Shown: positions 1-6,793, counted from the stretch's first letter. The stretch: 14,489 nucleotides of DNA from Dehalococcoidia bacterium (GCA_030689845.1 JAUYHV010000282.1:1-14489), one strand, 5' to 3'. Translations and numbers: made by a program. The notes: generated from the sequence alone by a model not told the origin.

Positions 1-330
1 GCCATCAACACACCTATTAAATCCATCCTCGCCGACCAACTCCGCTTCAAATTCAATCTGCTTAGCTTGGGACGAAAAGCGTGCTTTTACCCATGCACTC
101 ATAGAACTATCAAGATGGCAATTGCGATAAGAACCCTTGTATTCGTCTTTAGATTCTCCTCTATCAACCTTGGATGTTCTACCGTATAGTAGCCACTCGA
201 CAGATTCGGTTATACTTGTCTTTCCGTAACTATTCGGGGCGTAAATGATAGTGAGTGTAGGATTAAATTCAATTGTCTGCTCTTGATTGAAACCCCGAAA
301 ACCTCGTATTGAAAGACTGTTAATCTTCAT
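1..330 (-). CDS. SMC/RecF-like AAA ATPase, N-terminal part (runs off the window)
   Basis: The gene reads leftward from an ATG at 328-330 and is cut by the window edge, so only the first 110 residues are visible. It opens with the pattern usual for RecF/SMC-type ATPases (MKINSLSIRGFRGF), followed by a Walker A-like loop at residues 31-39 (APNSYGKTS, with Ala in place of the first Gly). A stretch around EWLLYG follows, as in AAA_23-type domains. Members of this superfamily bind DNA ends or act as the ATPase of DNA repair and defence systems; which applies here cannot be told without the coiled coil and the C-terminal half. The start overlaps the end of the upstream 55-aa gene by 11 bases, so the two are probably translationally coupled. 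The ATPase class is fairly sure; the biological role is open. Confidence 0.75.
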   Translation of the reverse strand, partial: MKINSLSIRGFRGFNQEQTIEFNPTLTIIYAPNSYGKTSITESVEWLLYGRTSKVDRGESKDEYKGSYRNCHLDSSMSAWVKARFSSQAKQIEFEAELVGEDGFNRCVDG

Positions 331-487
331 GCTTCACCACCATATTCAAAATCCGACCAAGTTCTATTTCCATAGATTTAGTTGGATTATCACCTGTATA
401 TGCAGCAATCAATTGTTTATGGATGGGGTCTTTCGTCAGTTCGGCTAATTCCCTCAAATATTGTTCCAATCTTGAAGTATCAGACAT
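320..487 (-). CDS. small 55-aa protein coupled to the ATPase gene
   Basis: I do not recognise this family. The frame is open back to 541, but the ATG at 485-487 is the better start: it has a GGAG Shine-Dalgarno 7 bases upstream, and a promoter at 526-555 would start transcription near 518, downstream of the longer start. The 55-residue product is charged and probably mostly helical (LEQYLRELAELTKDPIHKQL), with no membrane segment, Cys cluster or signal peptide. It ends 11 bases inside the following ATPase gene. Small helical proteins encoded just before an SMC-like ATPase occur in several defence and repair operons, for example as the middle component of three-component systems. That parallel is only contextual. 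Confidence 0.6.
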   Translation of the reverse strand: MSDTSRLEQYLRELAELTKDPIHKQLIAAYTGDNPTKSMEIELGRILNMVVKHED

Positions 488-525
488 ATTTGACTCCTTG
501 ATTTGAGATATTGCAGGTAACCAAG

Positions 526-555
526 ATTGTACCCCTGCCAAAGATAGCCAGTCAA
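526..555 (-). promoter_or_regulatory. promoter of the small gene/ATPase operon
   Basis: Read on the minus strand, TTGACT (550-555) and TACAAT (526-531) are separated by 18 bases, each a 5/6 match to the sigma70 hexamers. The predicted transcript starts near 518, about 30 bases before the ATG at 487. Found by eye. Confidence 0.55.
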
Positions 556-816
556 TTTTAGTTCATGAAATGGTCAAGCTAACGCTATGAACACCGGCAA
601 GGGCATACCTTGATGCCCGCCAAGTACTTTGATTGCCTTAAACAAGCCTGCTCTCGGTTTGTAGAAGCCAAAGGACGGCATCAAAGATTAACCTCTCTTT
701 ATCGTCTGAATTGGCGCTAGCGAATCTCCAAATATGGGGCTAAAATGAGTTATTTGAAGTCGACATAGACATGGGCACGAAACACTGTTTTAGCTTTTGG
801 CGACCCTCATTAAGTG
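556..816. other. gene-free stretch, nothing recognised
   Basis: No convincing gene is seen here. There is a small hairpin at about 605-618 (GGGCAT/ATGCCC) and a 35-codon plus-strand frame at 613-720 without a Shine-Dalgarno. It could be decayed coding sequence, but nothing ties it to a family. Confidence 0.4.
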
Positions 817-976
817 CTACCCTCCCAGCCGCGGGTCATAACCACCATCCAGGACCAGGGCCGTTCCCGTGGCAAAGGACGAATCCTCCGATGCCAGGTA
901 TAGAGCCGCGTGGGCCACGTCTTCCGGCGTGCCCAGGCGTCCCAGCAACGTGCCCGCTTTGAATCCGTCAACGGCG
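817..976 (-). pseudogene. C-terminal relic of an SDR dehydrogenase
   Basis: The minus strand encodes about 52 residues that match the last part of the intact SDR at 3092-3874 with about five differences: VDGFKAGTLLGRLGTPEDVA, an ALYLAS...SSFATGTALVLDGG segment, and DPRLGG followed by a TAG stop at 817-819. Nothing of the Rossmann N-terminus or the catalytic Ser-Tyr-Lys region is left. At about 976/977 the sequence switches abruptly into a hicA-like fragment, with a possible GCG microhomology at the join. This is a dead gene fragment, divergent enough from the intact copy to be an old duplication or a former paralogue. Confidence 0.85.
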
Positions 977-1050
977 CAGCCTAATTTTTTTAAGCCTCCC
1001 GGTAAGCCGGGAGTAGGTCAAAGATAAATTGTTACCTCCGTCGTAACTCC
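977..1050 (-). pseudogene. relic of a second hicBA toxin-antitoxin pair
   Basis: This piece matches the hicB/hicA junction of the intact module at 2584-2660. It keeps the hicB C-terminus (VTTEVTIYL, stop at 1018-1020) and the first codons of hicA. The hicA ATG has become TTG, and one extra base around the A-run (AGGCTTAAAAAAATTAGG against AGACTAAAAAAATTAG) shifts the frame. The rest of both genes is missing: the left side is joined to the SDR relic and the right side runs into the end of the mazF-like gene. No functional product is expected. Confidence 0.75.
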
Positions 1051-1068
1051 CAGACTTACCCATAGCGA

Positions 1069-1386
1069 TTACCCTTCCAAACCGAGAGTGAAATGAAGTG
1101 CTTCTTCCACCGCCCGCAGCTTTGCGGCACGCAGACGGGTCAAACGCTCACGCAGACTTGCTCTGGCAATGGTGGTAATAACGTCCAAATTGGCAACACA
1201 GGGTCTGGGCAAACCATCCTCCGGACCCAGCGAGACCTCCGACGGGATACTGCGGATTCGTGTCGTCACAGGGGCCACAATAACCAGCGCCCGAATAGCA
1301 TAAGCCTCGTCACGGGACAGAAGGAGCACCGGGCGGCGGCCGGCAGCCGGCTCTAATTCGGCCCACCAAACCTCACCCCTTTTCAC
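1069..1386 (-). CDS. MazF/PemK-family endoribonuclease toxin
   Basis: This 105-residue protein has the usual MazF/PemK length and layout: the opening strand MKRGEVWWAELEP, a GRRPVLLLSRD segment, VAPVTTR in the middle, and a conserved SEVSL...GLPRPCVANLDVITTI block. Arg18 (RRPVL) and Thr41 (VAPVT) sit where the catalytic Arg and Thr of Bacillus MazF lie, so it looks active. MazF toxins are sequence-specific, ribosome-independent mRNA interferases held in check by a cognate antitoxin. The start codon overlaps the end of the RHH antitoxin gene upstream by 4 bases, the normal antitoxin-toxin order. Expression should be driven from the autoregulated promoter at 1670-1698. The exact target site cannot be predicted. 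Confidence 0.9.
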   Translation of the reverse strand: MKRGEVWWAELEPAAGRRPVLLLSRDEAYAIRALVIVAPVTTRIRSIPSEVSLGPEDGLPRPCVANLDVITTIARASLRERLTRLRAAKLRAVEEALHFTLGLEG

Positions 1387-1640
1387 TCCCAGGGTTCCTC
1401 TGCCAGGACAGCAACTGCTGCCCGGTGGGCAGCCTGAATCTCATCGTCAGTTTCCGGTGTCAGTTTGTAGCCACGCACATATTGTTCTGCTGCCTCATGT
1501 TCGCGCTGTTGACGCAGAAGCGCTTCTACCGCCCGTCGAAAGAACTGGCTGCGGCTCTCACCTTTGGCTTTTCTCTCCTTTTCGATGACCTCCAGAATAT
1601 TCTCCGGCAGGCTGATGGCAACTTTGGCGACCTTGCTCAT
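1383..1640 (-). CDS. ribbon-helix-helix (CopG/MazE-like) antitoxin
   Basis: The 85-residue product begins with a short beta strand (KVAISLP, residues 6-12), then two helices with the RHH signature GESRSQFFRRAVEALL (27-42), and ends in an acidic, probably flexible tail (TPETDDE...EEPWE) suited to wrapping the toxin. It would neutralise the MazF-like toxin encoded immediately downstream and repress its own operon. The ATG at 1638-1640 is chosen because a GAGGT Shine-Dalgarno precedes it, and because the operator and the -10 box lie across an alternative ATG at 1664, so that longer start would be untranscribed. The 4-base overlap with the toxin implies coupled translation. Confidence 0.88.
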   Translation of the reverse strand: MSKVAKVAISLPENILEVIEKERKAKGESRSQFFRRAVEALLRQQREHEAAEQYVRGYKLTPETDDEIQAAHRAAVAVLAEEPWE

Positions 1641-1659
1641 ATCAATACCTCGTAATGTA

Positions 1660-1677
1660 TTCATACCAAAGTATGAA
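1660..1677. promoter_or_regulatory. palindromic operator of the mazEF-like module
   Basis: TTCATAC-CAAA-GTATGAA is a perfect 7-bp inverted repeat with a 4-bp centre, and an outer ATGT/ACAT pair extends it imperfectly. It covers the -10 box of the antitoxin promoter and ends about 20 bases before the chosen ATG, the classic position for an RHH autorepressor. Binding is inferred. Confidence 0.7.
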
Positions 1678-1698
1678 CATTCAAAGGGAATCTGTCAA
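1670..1698 (-). promoter_or_regulatory. promoter of the mazEF-like module
   Basis: On the minus strand, TTGACA (1693-1698), a 17-base spacer and CATACT (1670-1675). The -10 box lies inside the palindromic operator, so antitoxin binding would block RNA polymerase. Confidence 0.65.
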
Positions 1699-1830
1699 GG
1701 GGAATGATGCGCGATATTTACCGTTATAAAAACAACAGGAGCAGACTTCATAATGGTACCGCGTGTAGATAACCCCCCATCATTCCCAAAAGAAAGTAGT
1801 GAGCTACGCTTCGCTTTAACATCCTACCCA

Positions 1831-1994
1831 CTGTCATTCCGAGCGCAGTCTCCGTTCTCCGTTCCGAGAGCCTTCGGCCGCGAGTCCCGATATATCGGGA
1901 CGAGGAATCTGTTACGGATGCAGTTGGAATCTCTATAAATATAATGTCATCTTCGTTATATCTTATAGACCCTTCGACAGGCTCAGGGTGACAG
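1831..1994. repeat. MITE/REP-like dispersed repeat
   Basis: The segment begins CTGTCATTCCGAGCGCAG and ends CCCTTCGACAGGCTCAGGG then TGACAG, so its ends are inverted repeats (CTGTCA/TGACAG). This type of repeat is widespread in environmental genomes. It carries an internal insert (1851-1913) that ends in a palindromic CCGATATATCGG. No transposase gene is present. Confidence 0.6.
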
Positions 1995-2097
1995 TTTGGC
2001 GCTAAGGGTGACAATGTAGGGGTAAAGAGCGACAGTTTGTGGCTCCGGGGGGCCCTTCCGGGGAAGGTGGGAGACGCCTGTTCTACCATATTCAAAA

Positions 2098-2275
2098 AGG
2101 CTCACAGGCTCGCGCACAGGCAGGGACGCCTATGCTCCGCTCCGTTTTCCGTTCCGTGAGTCCTCCACTCTGTGAGAGTCCGTCTCGGACCGATAAATCG
2201 GGGCACGGCGGAGTGCCGCAAGATACAAGTAGAGGCCTAACAGCCTCACGCACAGGTAGAGCCGGTTTGTAACCC
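2098..2275. repeat. compound repeat, partly a copy of 1851-1913
   Basis: The stretch 2141-2203 repeats 1851-1913 (TCCGTTxTCCGTTCCGxGAG, then a CGATAxATCGGG palindrome) with many changes. It is bracketed by two imperfect direct copies of a CACGCACAGGyAG-type motif (about 2110-2122 and 2247-2258). The region between the mazEF-like module and the hicBA module (1700-2290) is therefore layered repeat debris. I see no gene in it. Confidence 0.45.
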
Positions 2276-2293
2276 ATACTGATTCATAAGGAG

Positions 2294-2409
2294 CCAGCCG
2301 GGGGTCGTAGCCGCCATTTTTTATTATCATACTCGCGGTTTCTTCCCCCGCCTCCCTGACCCTATCGTTTACGATTACTTTTGCCCCATGTAAGGCAAAA
2401 AGCAGCGGA
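2294..2409 (-). pseudogene. internally deleted SDR relic
   Basis: Minus-strand translation gives LLFALHGAKVIVNDRVREAG and then EETASMIIKNGG, matching residues 25-56 of the intact SDR, fused directly to YDPRL, which matches its last residues (254-258). About 200 codons of the middle are gone. In the intact gene both break points carry a GGCGG-type direct repeat (AACGGCGGG and GACGGCGGC), so the deletion probably arose by slippage or recombination between these. The usual stop is also lost (YDPRLAPYES). It lies just downstream of hicA on the same strand. Confidence 0.85.
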
Positions 2410-2419
2410 AGTCAGTACT

Positions 2420-2629
2420 TTAAGCCTTATCAAAATCTTCTTTTCGTATGCCCAAATCCCTTAAGATTTTTGAAACCGTTCCAGGCTTTAAATCCTTACT
2501 TCCCCAGTTGGGAATGGTAGTTCTAACTCGTGTTTTGCTGTGTATCCAGATTTCATGATCACCTTTTGCCCGCCGGTCAAAAGCGCAGACTAATTTTTTT
2601 AGTCTGCCGGTAAGCTGGGAGTAGTTCAA
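2420..2629 (-). CDS. hicA: HicA-family mRNA interferase toxin
   Basis: The 69-residue protein has the HicA/YcfA double-stranded-RNA-binding-like fold pattern: N-terminal helix QLTGRLKKL, the KGDHEIW motif with the catalytic His at residue 25, TTIPNWGSKDLKPGTVSKIL, and a short C-terminal helix. HicA toxins cleave mRNA and are bound by HicB. The start overlaps the hicB stop by 4 bases, so the order is antitoxin first, the reverse of the E. coli hicAB arrangement but common elsewhere. Length and key residues look intact. Another, ruined copy of this module lies at 977-1050. Confidence 0.9.
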   Translation of the reverse strand: MNYSQLTGRLKKLVCAFDRRAKGDHEIWIHSKTRVRTTIPNWGSKDLKPGTVSKILRDLGIRKEDFDKA

Positions 2630-2901
2630 AGATAGATGGTAACCTCGGTTGTAACTTTCGGACCAACCAGTTCATATGCGGATTCCTGGACAGCTTTAGG
2701 CAAAGGATCGCCATGCTTCCGGTAGGAAAGGATAAATTCACCAGCTACACTCTGTATATTCTCCAGGGCTTCAGCCGGTGTATTACCCCAGGCGCGGCAA
2801 CCTGGCAGTATGGGCACCTCCGCCATGTACATGTCTTCAGTCTCCTCGCCTGGCTGAATCATTACAACCGGTAACCTGTATTGCTTTACTGGCTCAACCA
2901 T
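2626..2901 (-). CDS. hicB: HicB-family antitoxin
   Basis: The 91-residue protein shows the HicB partial RNase-H-like fold: a first strand LPVVMIQPGE, the conserved MAEVPILPGCRAWGNTPAEA (26-45), and a helix with LENIQSVAGEFILSYRKHG. It ends shortly afterwards (TTEVTIYL) and has no C-terminal helix-turn-helix or RHH DNA-binding domain, so any autoregulation would have to use the N-terminal domain or the HicA complex. An AAGGA Shine-Dalgarno lies 8 bases before the ATG at 2899-2901, and a strong promoter lies at 2966-2994. It should neutralise the HicA toxin encoded just downstream. Confidence 0.9.
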   Translation of the reverse strand: MVEPVKQYRLPVVMIQPGEETEDMYMAEVPILPGCRAWGNTPAEALENIQSVAGEFILSYRKHGDPLPKAVQESAYELVGPKVTTEVTIYL

Positions 2902-2965
2902 TTAAGAAATCCTTCTCTCAATCATTATGGCTGAATTGTCTTATATGCATTCCATATTCAAAACA

Positions 2966-2994
2966 ACTATATCAGCGTAAATATGCCATGTCAA
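2966..2994 (-). promoter_or_regulatory. promoter of hicBA
   Basis: On the minus strand, a perfect TTGACA (2989-2994), a 17-base spacer and TATAGT (2966-2971). The predicted start is near 2958, giving a leader of about 57 bases before hicB. Confidence 0.7.
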
Positions 2995-3091
2995 TCTTGA
3001 TTGGTTATTTACCGTCATAAAAGGCAACCGCATTGGATTTCAGATAACCGTAATATTCGTCAAAGGTACGATGACAACCCCCGATTGAGGG

Positions 3092-3874
3092 TTATCCCCC
3101 CAGCCGGGGGTCGTAGCCGCCGTCGAGGACAAGAGCCGTTCCCGTGGCAAAGGACGATTCGTCCGATGCCAGATAGAGGGCCGCATTGGCTACGTCTTCC
3201 GGAGTGCCCAGTCGTCCCAGCACGGTGCCCGCTTTGAAGCCGGCGACCGCTCCTTCGTAGTCATCGAGGGAACGGATCCGCCGTTCCAGAGACCCGGCGA
3301 GTATGGGGCCCGGGCAGATGGAGTTGACCCGGATATTATATTTTCCATAGTCCAGCGCCATCTGTTTGGTTAACTGGATTATGGCAGCCTTAACAGCGCA
3401 ATAAGCCGCCATGGTCGGGTTGGCTATGATGCCCACCTGGCTGCCCATGTTGATAATAGAGCCTCCCCCGTTCTTTATCATCAGGGGTACCGTGTTTTTG
3501 CACATTAAAAACGTGGCCTTGAGGTTCCCGGTGACAACCATGTCCCACTTCTCTTCGGAGGTATCGGTGATGCTGCCGGTAACCCCCAGCATCCCACCGG
3601 CAACGTTGAAAAGCACGTCTATCCTGCCAAAGGCGGCTGCGGCCTGTTCAACAACCGACAGGGCATTGCTGGAAACAGAAACATCGCCAAACACAAACCG
3701 GGCCTGCCCGCCGTTTTTTATTATCATACCTGCGGTTTCTTCTCCCGCATCCCTGACCCTGTCGTTTACGATTACTTTTGCACCATGTGAGGCAAAGAGC
3801 AGCGCCGCAGCCCTGCCGATTCCCGAACCCGACCCGGTAATAAGGGCTGCTTTATCCTTCAATAACGAACTCAT
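3092..3874 (-). CDS. short-chain dehydrogenase/reductase (SDR), NAD-type
   Basis: This complete 260-residue classical SDR carries TGSGSGIG (13-20) for the dinucleotide, Asp38 at the end of the second strand (VIVND), which favours NAD(H) over NADP(H), NVAG (90-93), the catalytic Ser145, Tyr158 and Lys162 (YCAVK), and PG at 188-189. The C-terminus ends in the usual SFATGTALVLDGG. It would oxidise a secondary alcohol or reduce a ketone; the substrate cannot be told. A GGAGG Shine-Dalgarno precedes the ATG at 3872-3874. It starts 67 bases after the UbiD gene on the same strand, so a two-gene operon is likely. Two broken copies of the same gene lie further left at 817-976 and 2294-2409. Confidence 0.92.
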   Translation of the reverse strand: MSSLLKDKAALITGSGSGIGRAAALLFASHGAKVIVNDRVRDAGEETAGMIIKNGGQARFVFGDVSVSSNALSVVEQAAAAFGRIDVLFNVAGGMLGVTGSITDTSEEKWDMVVTGNLKATFLMCKNTVPLMIKNGGGSIINMGSQVGIIANPTMAAYCAVKAAIIQLTKQMALDYGKYNIRVNSICPGPILAGSLERRIRSLDDYEGAVAGFKAGTVLGRLGTPEDVANAALYLASDESSFATGTALVLDGGYDPRLGG

Positions 3875-3941
3875 GCCTTTACCTCCTTATTTTTTGGAAC
3901 ATCATTGCTGATTATATTATTGGAAAAACCCCGACCAGGCA

Positions 3942-5366
3942 TTATGACAATACGTCCGCCCACTTTTTCAAGGTCTTCTCCCTGAGGCTGTTACTGGCCC
4001 GGTTGACCACGGGAAAATCCTTTTTCCAGTGATACGGCCGGGTAGCCAGGATGATTACCCTGGCGCTGGTAATATCGCCCTTTAATTTTTTTTCACGGGT
4101 AAGAGTAGGCTCCAGGGAACTGCTCCAGCAGTTGTGTATTATCTCGATGGAAGTGTCAGGGTCGCACCGGGTAGCCATAGCCCACAGGACTTCCTCGTCA
4201 TTGCTGGGGTCTATGTCGTCATCCACCACGATGGTAAACTTACCGTGACTGCCCCCCTCGCTGCCGGACATAGATGCCAGGGCAACCTGCTTGGCGTGGC
4301 CCGCATACTTTTGTTCGATGGAAATCACGTTGAGGAGTTTTGAGCCGCCCGACCTCATGTTCCAGACCCCTTTTATTCCGGGAATCCCCAGTTTTTCCAG
4401 TTCATGCCAGATATTCGCCGCCCGCATGACATGGCTGCCGCTGGAACTTGAGGGAGGTCTCAAAGGTGGAGAGCCGAGGATAATGGGGGCATTGCGATAC
4501 ATAATAGTTTTTACTTTTATTACCGCCTCCATGTGGGCGCCGGATCCGTAATAACCCGGCCACTCCCCGAAAGGTCCTTCTTCCCGCGTCTCCACCTCGG
4601 GCGGAAGGCATTCGCCCTCGACGGCAATCTCCGAGTGGGCAGGGACGGGCAGCCCCGTGTATTCACACTTTATTAACTCCAGGGGTTTACCCAGCAGGCC
4701 GCCGCTAATCCGGAACTCCTCAACCCCCCAGGGTAATCCCATGAAAGCAGGTATCCACACCTTGGGGTGCGCCCCGAAAACCACGGCGACGGGGCAGGGT
4801 TTACCCATGGCCCAGTATGCCTGCCTGATAAGGTCGCCGTGATTGCCGCGGACGATATCCAGACCAAGAGTATCCCTGTCATGGAGCTGGGTCCGGTAGG
4901 TTCCGACATTTACCCAGTTGTCTTTGGGGTCTTTCATGACTACCATGCTTCCCGTCCCCAGGTACCGCCCGCCGTCCAGTTCATGCCACTTGGGAGACGG
5001 GAATTTCAACAGGTCGACCTGCTCATCCCTCAAAATATTTTCCTGCACCGGACCTTTGGCGACGTAAACCGGTTCAACGGGTTCAAGATTCTTAAACGTG
5101 TCTTTTAATAAACGGACAAGTTCGATACTGTGCACATCGGCGGGATAGCCCATGGCCGCGGCCAGCCGTTTCGGGGTTGAAACGAGGTTTACGATTATTC
5201 TGAAACCTTCGGGGTAACCTTTTATTTTGTCGAATAGCAGCGCCCGGCCCTTCCGTTCGTTAGAAAGTTCGGTAATGGCGCCTATTTCCAGGTCCCAGTC
5301 AGCCCCATCTACGACCTGCACCTCGTTAATCTTTTCAAGGTCATTTATAAACTGACGTAAATCCAT
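3942..5366 (-). CDS. UbiD-family prenyl-FMN-dependent (de)carboxylase
   Basis: At 474 residues this is a full-length UbiD protein. Family knowledge: UbiD enzymes reversibly decarboxylate aromatic or alpha,beta-unsaturated acids with prenylated FMN and a divalent metal. By position relative to fungal Fdc1, the metal and cofactor ligands appear to be Asn153 (WVNVGTYR), His176 (RGNHGD) and Glu217 (GVEEF). The catalytic Glu-Arg-Glu set is Arg158, Glu263 and Glu268 in EGPFGEWPGYY. All are present, so the enzyme looks active. The substrate is not predictable; related proteins act on hydroxybenzoates, phenylphosphate and many other acids. An AGGGAG Shine-Dalgarno precedes the ATG at 5364-5366. No ubiX (prenyl-FMN synthase) gene is in the window. 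The NAD-type SDR gene follows in the same direction. Confidence 0.92.
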   Translation of the reverse strand: MDLRQFINDLEKINEVQVVDGADWDLEIGAITELSNERKGRALLFDKIKGYPEGFRIIVNLVSTPKRLAAAMGYPADVHSIELVRLLKDTFKNLEPVEPVYVAKGPVQENILRDEQVDLLKFPSPKWHELDGGRYLGTGSMVVMKDPKDNWVNVGTYRTQLHDRDTLGLDIVRGNHGDLIRQAYWAMGKPCPVAVVFGAHPKVWIPAFMGLPWGVEEFRISGGLLGKPLELIKCEYTGLPVPAHSEIAVEGECLPPEVETREEGPFGEWPGYYGSGAHMEAVIKVKTIMYRNAPIILGSPPLRPPSSSSGSHVMRAANIWHELEKLGIPGIKGVWNMRSGGSKLLNVISIEQKYAGHAKQVALASMSGSEGGSHGKFTIVVDDDIDPSNDEEVLWAMATRCDPDTSIEIIHNCWSSSLEPTLTREKKLKGDITSARVIILATRPYHWKKDFPVVNRASNSLREKTLKKWADVLS

Positions 5367-5426
5367 ACTTCAGACTCCCTTTATTTGTTATTTCATTTCC
5401 TTGATGAAACCCCGACGTCCAACCAG

Positions 5427-5466
5427 TGTAGTGTCTCTAATATCTCTTTACAATTTGCAGCACCAC
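5427..5466 (-). repeat. dispersed repeat, probably decayed coding sequence
   Basis: The minus strand of this 40-bp block nearly matches the plus strand at 13093-13132. Both copies translate in one frame to G-(A/T)-ANCKEI(L/I)ETLH, and several differences are synonymous or conservative, as if both derive from a real protein such as the end of a transposase. It lies just upstream of the UbiD gene and also contains a weak promoter-like pair (TTGTAA, 17 bases, TACACT) pointing towards it. Confidence 0.5.
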
Positions 5467-5470
5467 TGGT

Positions 5471-5534
5471 GTCATTCCCGCGAAAGCAGGAATCCAGAGC
5501 AACAGACTGGATTCCGGGTCAAGCCCGGAATGAC
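5471..5534. repeat. GTCATTCC/GGAATGAC inverted-repeat element
   Basis: The 64-bp element starts GTCATTCCCGCGAAAGCAGG and ends in GCCCGGAATGAC, with internal GGAATCC/GGATTCC arms, so it can fold into a long hairpin. It is a typical dispersed REP/MITE-like repeat without coding content, placed between the UbiD gene and the 106-aa gene. Confidence 0.7.
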
Positions 5535-5596
5535 AAAGATTATCACGTCATTTATAAAACGATAGACTATTTGCCGGAATATGGTAAAATCCGTTC

Positions 5597-5917
5597 ATGA
5601 CAATACGAATGAAAGTTATTGATTACAAGGATTTCCTGAGGCTCAACGAGAGCAGCATCAAGGCCGGACGGAGGCAAAACCTGGCAGCGAACCAAATACC
5701 GGCGGATACGGGCAAACCATTCATAGTTAATTTCAATTTCGACCATGAATGTAACGGAATCCCCGATAAAAGGCTGTCGGTCATCGTAAAACCCGGAGCC
5801 CATGGCATATGGCTCGACATTTCCCCGGAAGAATTTGATTCCCTGCCCGAGTTAGAAATGTCGGAAATGGAATGGGAAGCGGCTGTGTGCGTCGGTATAC
5901 CTCCCTGGACCCCTTAA
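5597..5917 (+). CDS. hypothetical 106-aa protein
   Basis: I do not recognise this protein. It is soluble-looking, without a membrane segment or signal peptide, and contains mixed strands and loops: a KPFIVNFNFDHECNGIPD stretch, then RLSVIVKPGAHGIWLDISPE, then an acidic helix (ELEMSEMEWEAAVC) and a proline-rich end (GIPPWTP). There is no clear Shine-Dalgarno before the ATG at 5597, and an ATG at 5609 is an equally possible start. It stands alone on the plus strand, between a repeat element and the convergent dienelactone-hydrolase-family gene. The regular composition and uninterrupted frame support a real gene, but the support is moderate. Confidence 0.55.
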   Translation: MTIRMKVIDYKDFLRLNESSIKAGRRQNLAANQIPADTGKPFIVNFNFDHECNGIPDKRLSVIVKPGAHGIWLDISPEEFDSLPELEMSEMEWEAAVCVGIPPWTP

Positions 5918-6031
5918 AAAACAACCTTCTTTTAACCCTAAAATATTTTCCCGGCAACGGGAACGGAATTTTCTCCAGCTAAAGCCGCGTCAGGCATCCC
6001 CCAACGTTTCAAAACTGGATTTTCCCCCTGA

Positions 6032-6793
6032 TCAATGCAGATTTTTCCCGAAGAAATCGAATATTCTCTGCCATCCATCCACCGCAGCGGGCTGCCGGTA
6101 TCCCGGTTTATATACGCCAAAGAACCCGTGGCCGGTGTCCGGGGGATAAGATTGTAACTCAAAATCCTTGTGGTGCTTCTCGAGTTCCTGCCTTAACCGG
6201 GCCACATGTTCGGGTGAGGGGTTCTGGTCCGATTCTCCGAACAGCCCCAGGAGCGGACAACTGAGATTAGCTACCATATCAACAACAGGTTTTGGTTGAT
6301 TCTCTGTAAGTTCATCTGTAACCACACGTCCCCCGTAACAGTCAACCGCAGCAGACAGGCTGTCGGTATTACAGGCGAACATCAGGGAAATCCGCCCGCC
6401 AGAACAATAACCGATACTCCCGATTTTCCCACTCCAGGTTGCAACCGACTGTATGGTCCTGACGACACCTTCTAAGTCTTGAAGTACTCTGGCATCGGGT
6501 ATTCCCCCCGACTTGCGAATTCCATCGAGAACGTCATCATTCGGGCCGCCAGGCATTTCACGATAATAGAGGTCGGGAGCAAGGGCAATATACCCGTGCT
6601 GGGCGAACTTGCGGACTACCTCCCTCGTGTGTTCCACGAGGCCAAATACCTCATGGACTACCACCACACCCGGGTACGGGCCGTTACCCAGGGGCCTGGA
6701 CAGATAACCCGAAACCAGATCGCCCTTATCGCCGTAAAACCTGACCGTTTCGGCCAGCATGCCTTCATAAGAACCCGTTTTGTTTGAAACCAT
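6032..6793 (-). CDS. dienelactone hydrolase-family protein
   Basis: This alpha/beta hydrolase of about 253 residues belongs to the dienelactone hydrolase family. Numbered from the upstream ATG at 6802, the Cys nucleophile is Cys133 in GYCSGG, with Asp192 (GESDQN) and His225 (DTGHGFF) completing the triad. The family's Glu in the HEVFGL motif (Glu51) is present. Family enzymes hydrolyse cyclic or activated esters such as dienelactone from aromatic ring cleavage, but many act on other esters. The ATG at 6791-6793 is preferred because the GGGGG Shine-Dalgarno lies 9 bases before it and directly abuts the 6802 ATG. A good promoter lies at 6887-6916. It converges with the 106-aa gene and is divergent from the second UbiD gene. 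Confidence 0.88.
   Translation of the reverse strand: MVSNKTGSYEGMLAETVRFYGDKGDLVSGYLSRPLGNGPYPGVVVVHEVFGLVEHTREVVRKFAQHGYIALAPDLYYREMPGGPNDDVLDGIRKSGGIPDARVLQDLEGVVRTIQSVATWSGKIGSIGYCSGGRISLMFACNTDSLSAAVDCYGGRVVTDELTENQPKPVVDMVANLSCPLLGLFGESDQNPSPEHVARLRQELEKHHKDFELQSYPPDTGHGFFGVYKPGYRQPAAVDGWQRIFDFFGKNLH

Noticed and set aside
613..720. 35-codon plus-strand frame
   Set aside because: No Shine-Dalgarno, no family resemblance and very short; it was left as part of an unassigned gap.
771..962. 63-codon plus-strand frame, proline- and glycine-rich
   Set aside because: It is the complement of the SDR relic; the minus strand gives the real homology.
3411..3911. 166-codon open frame on the plus strand
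   Set aside because: It is antisense to the intact SDR, whose catalytic residues are all in place.
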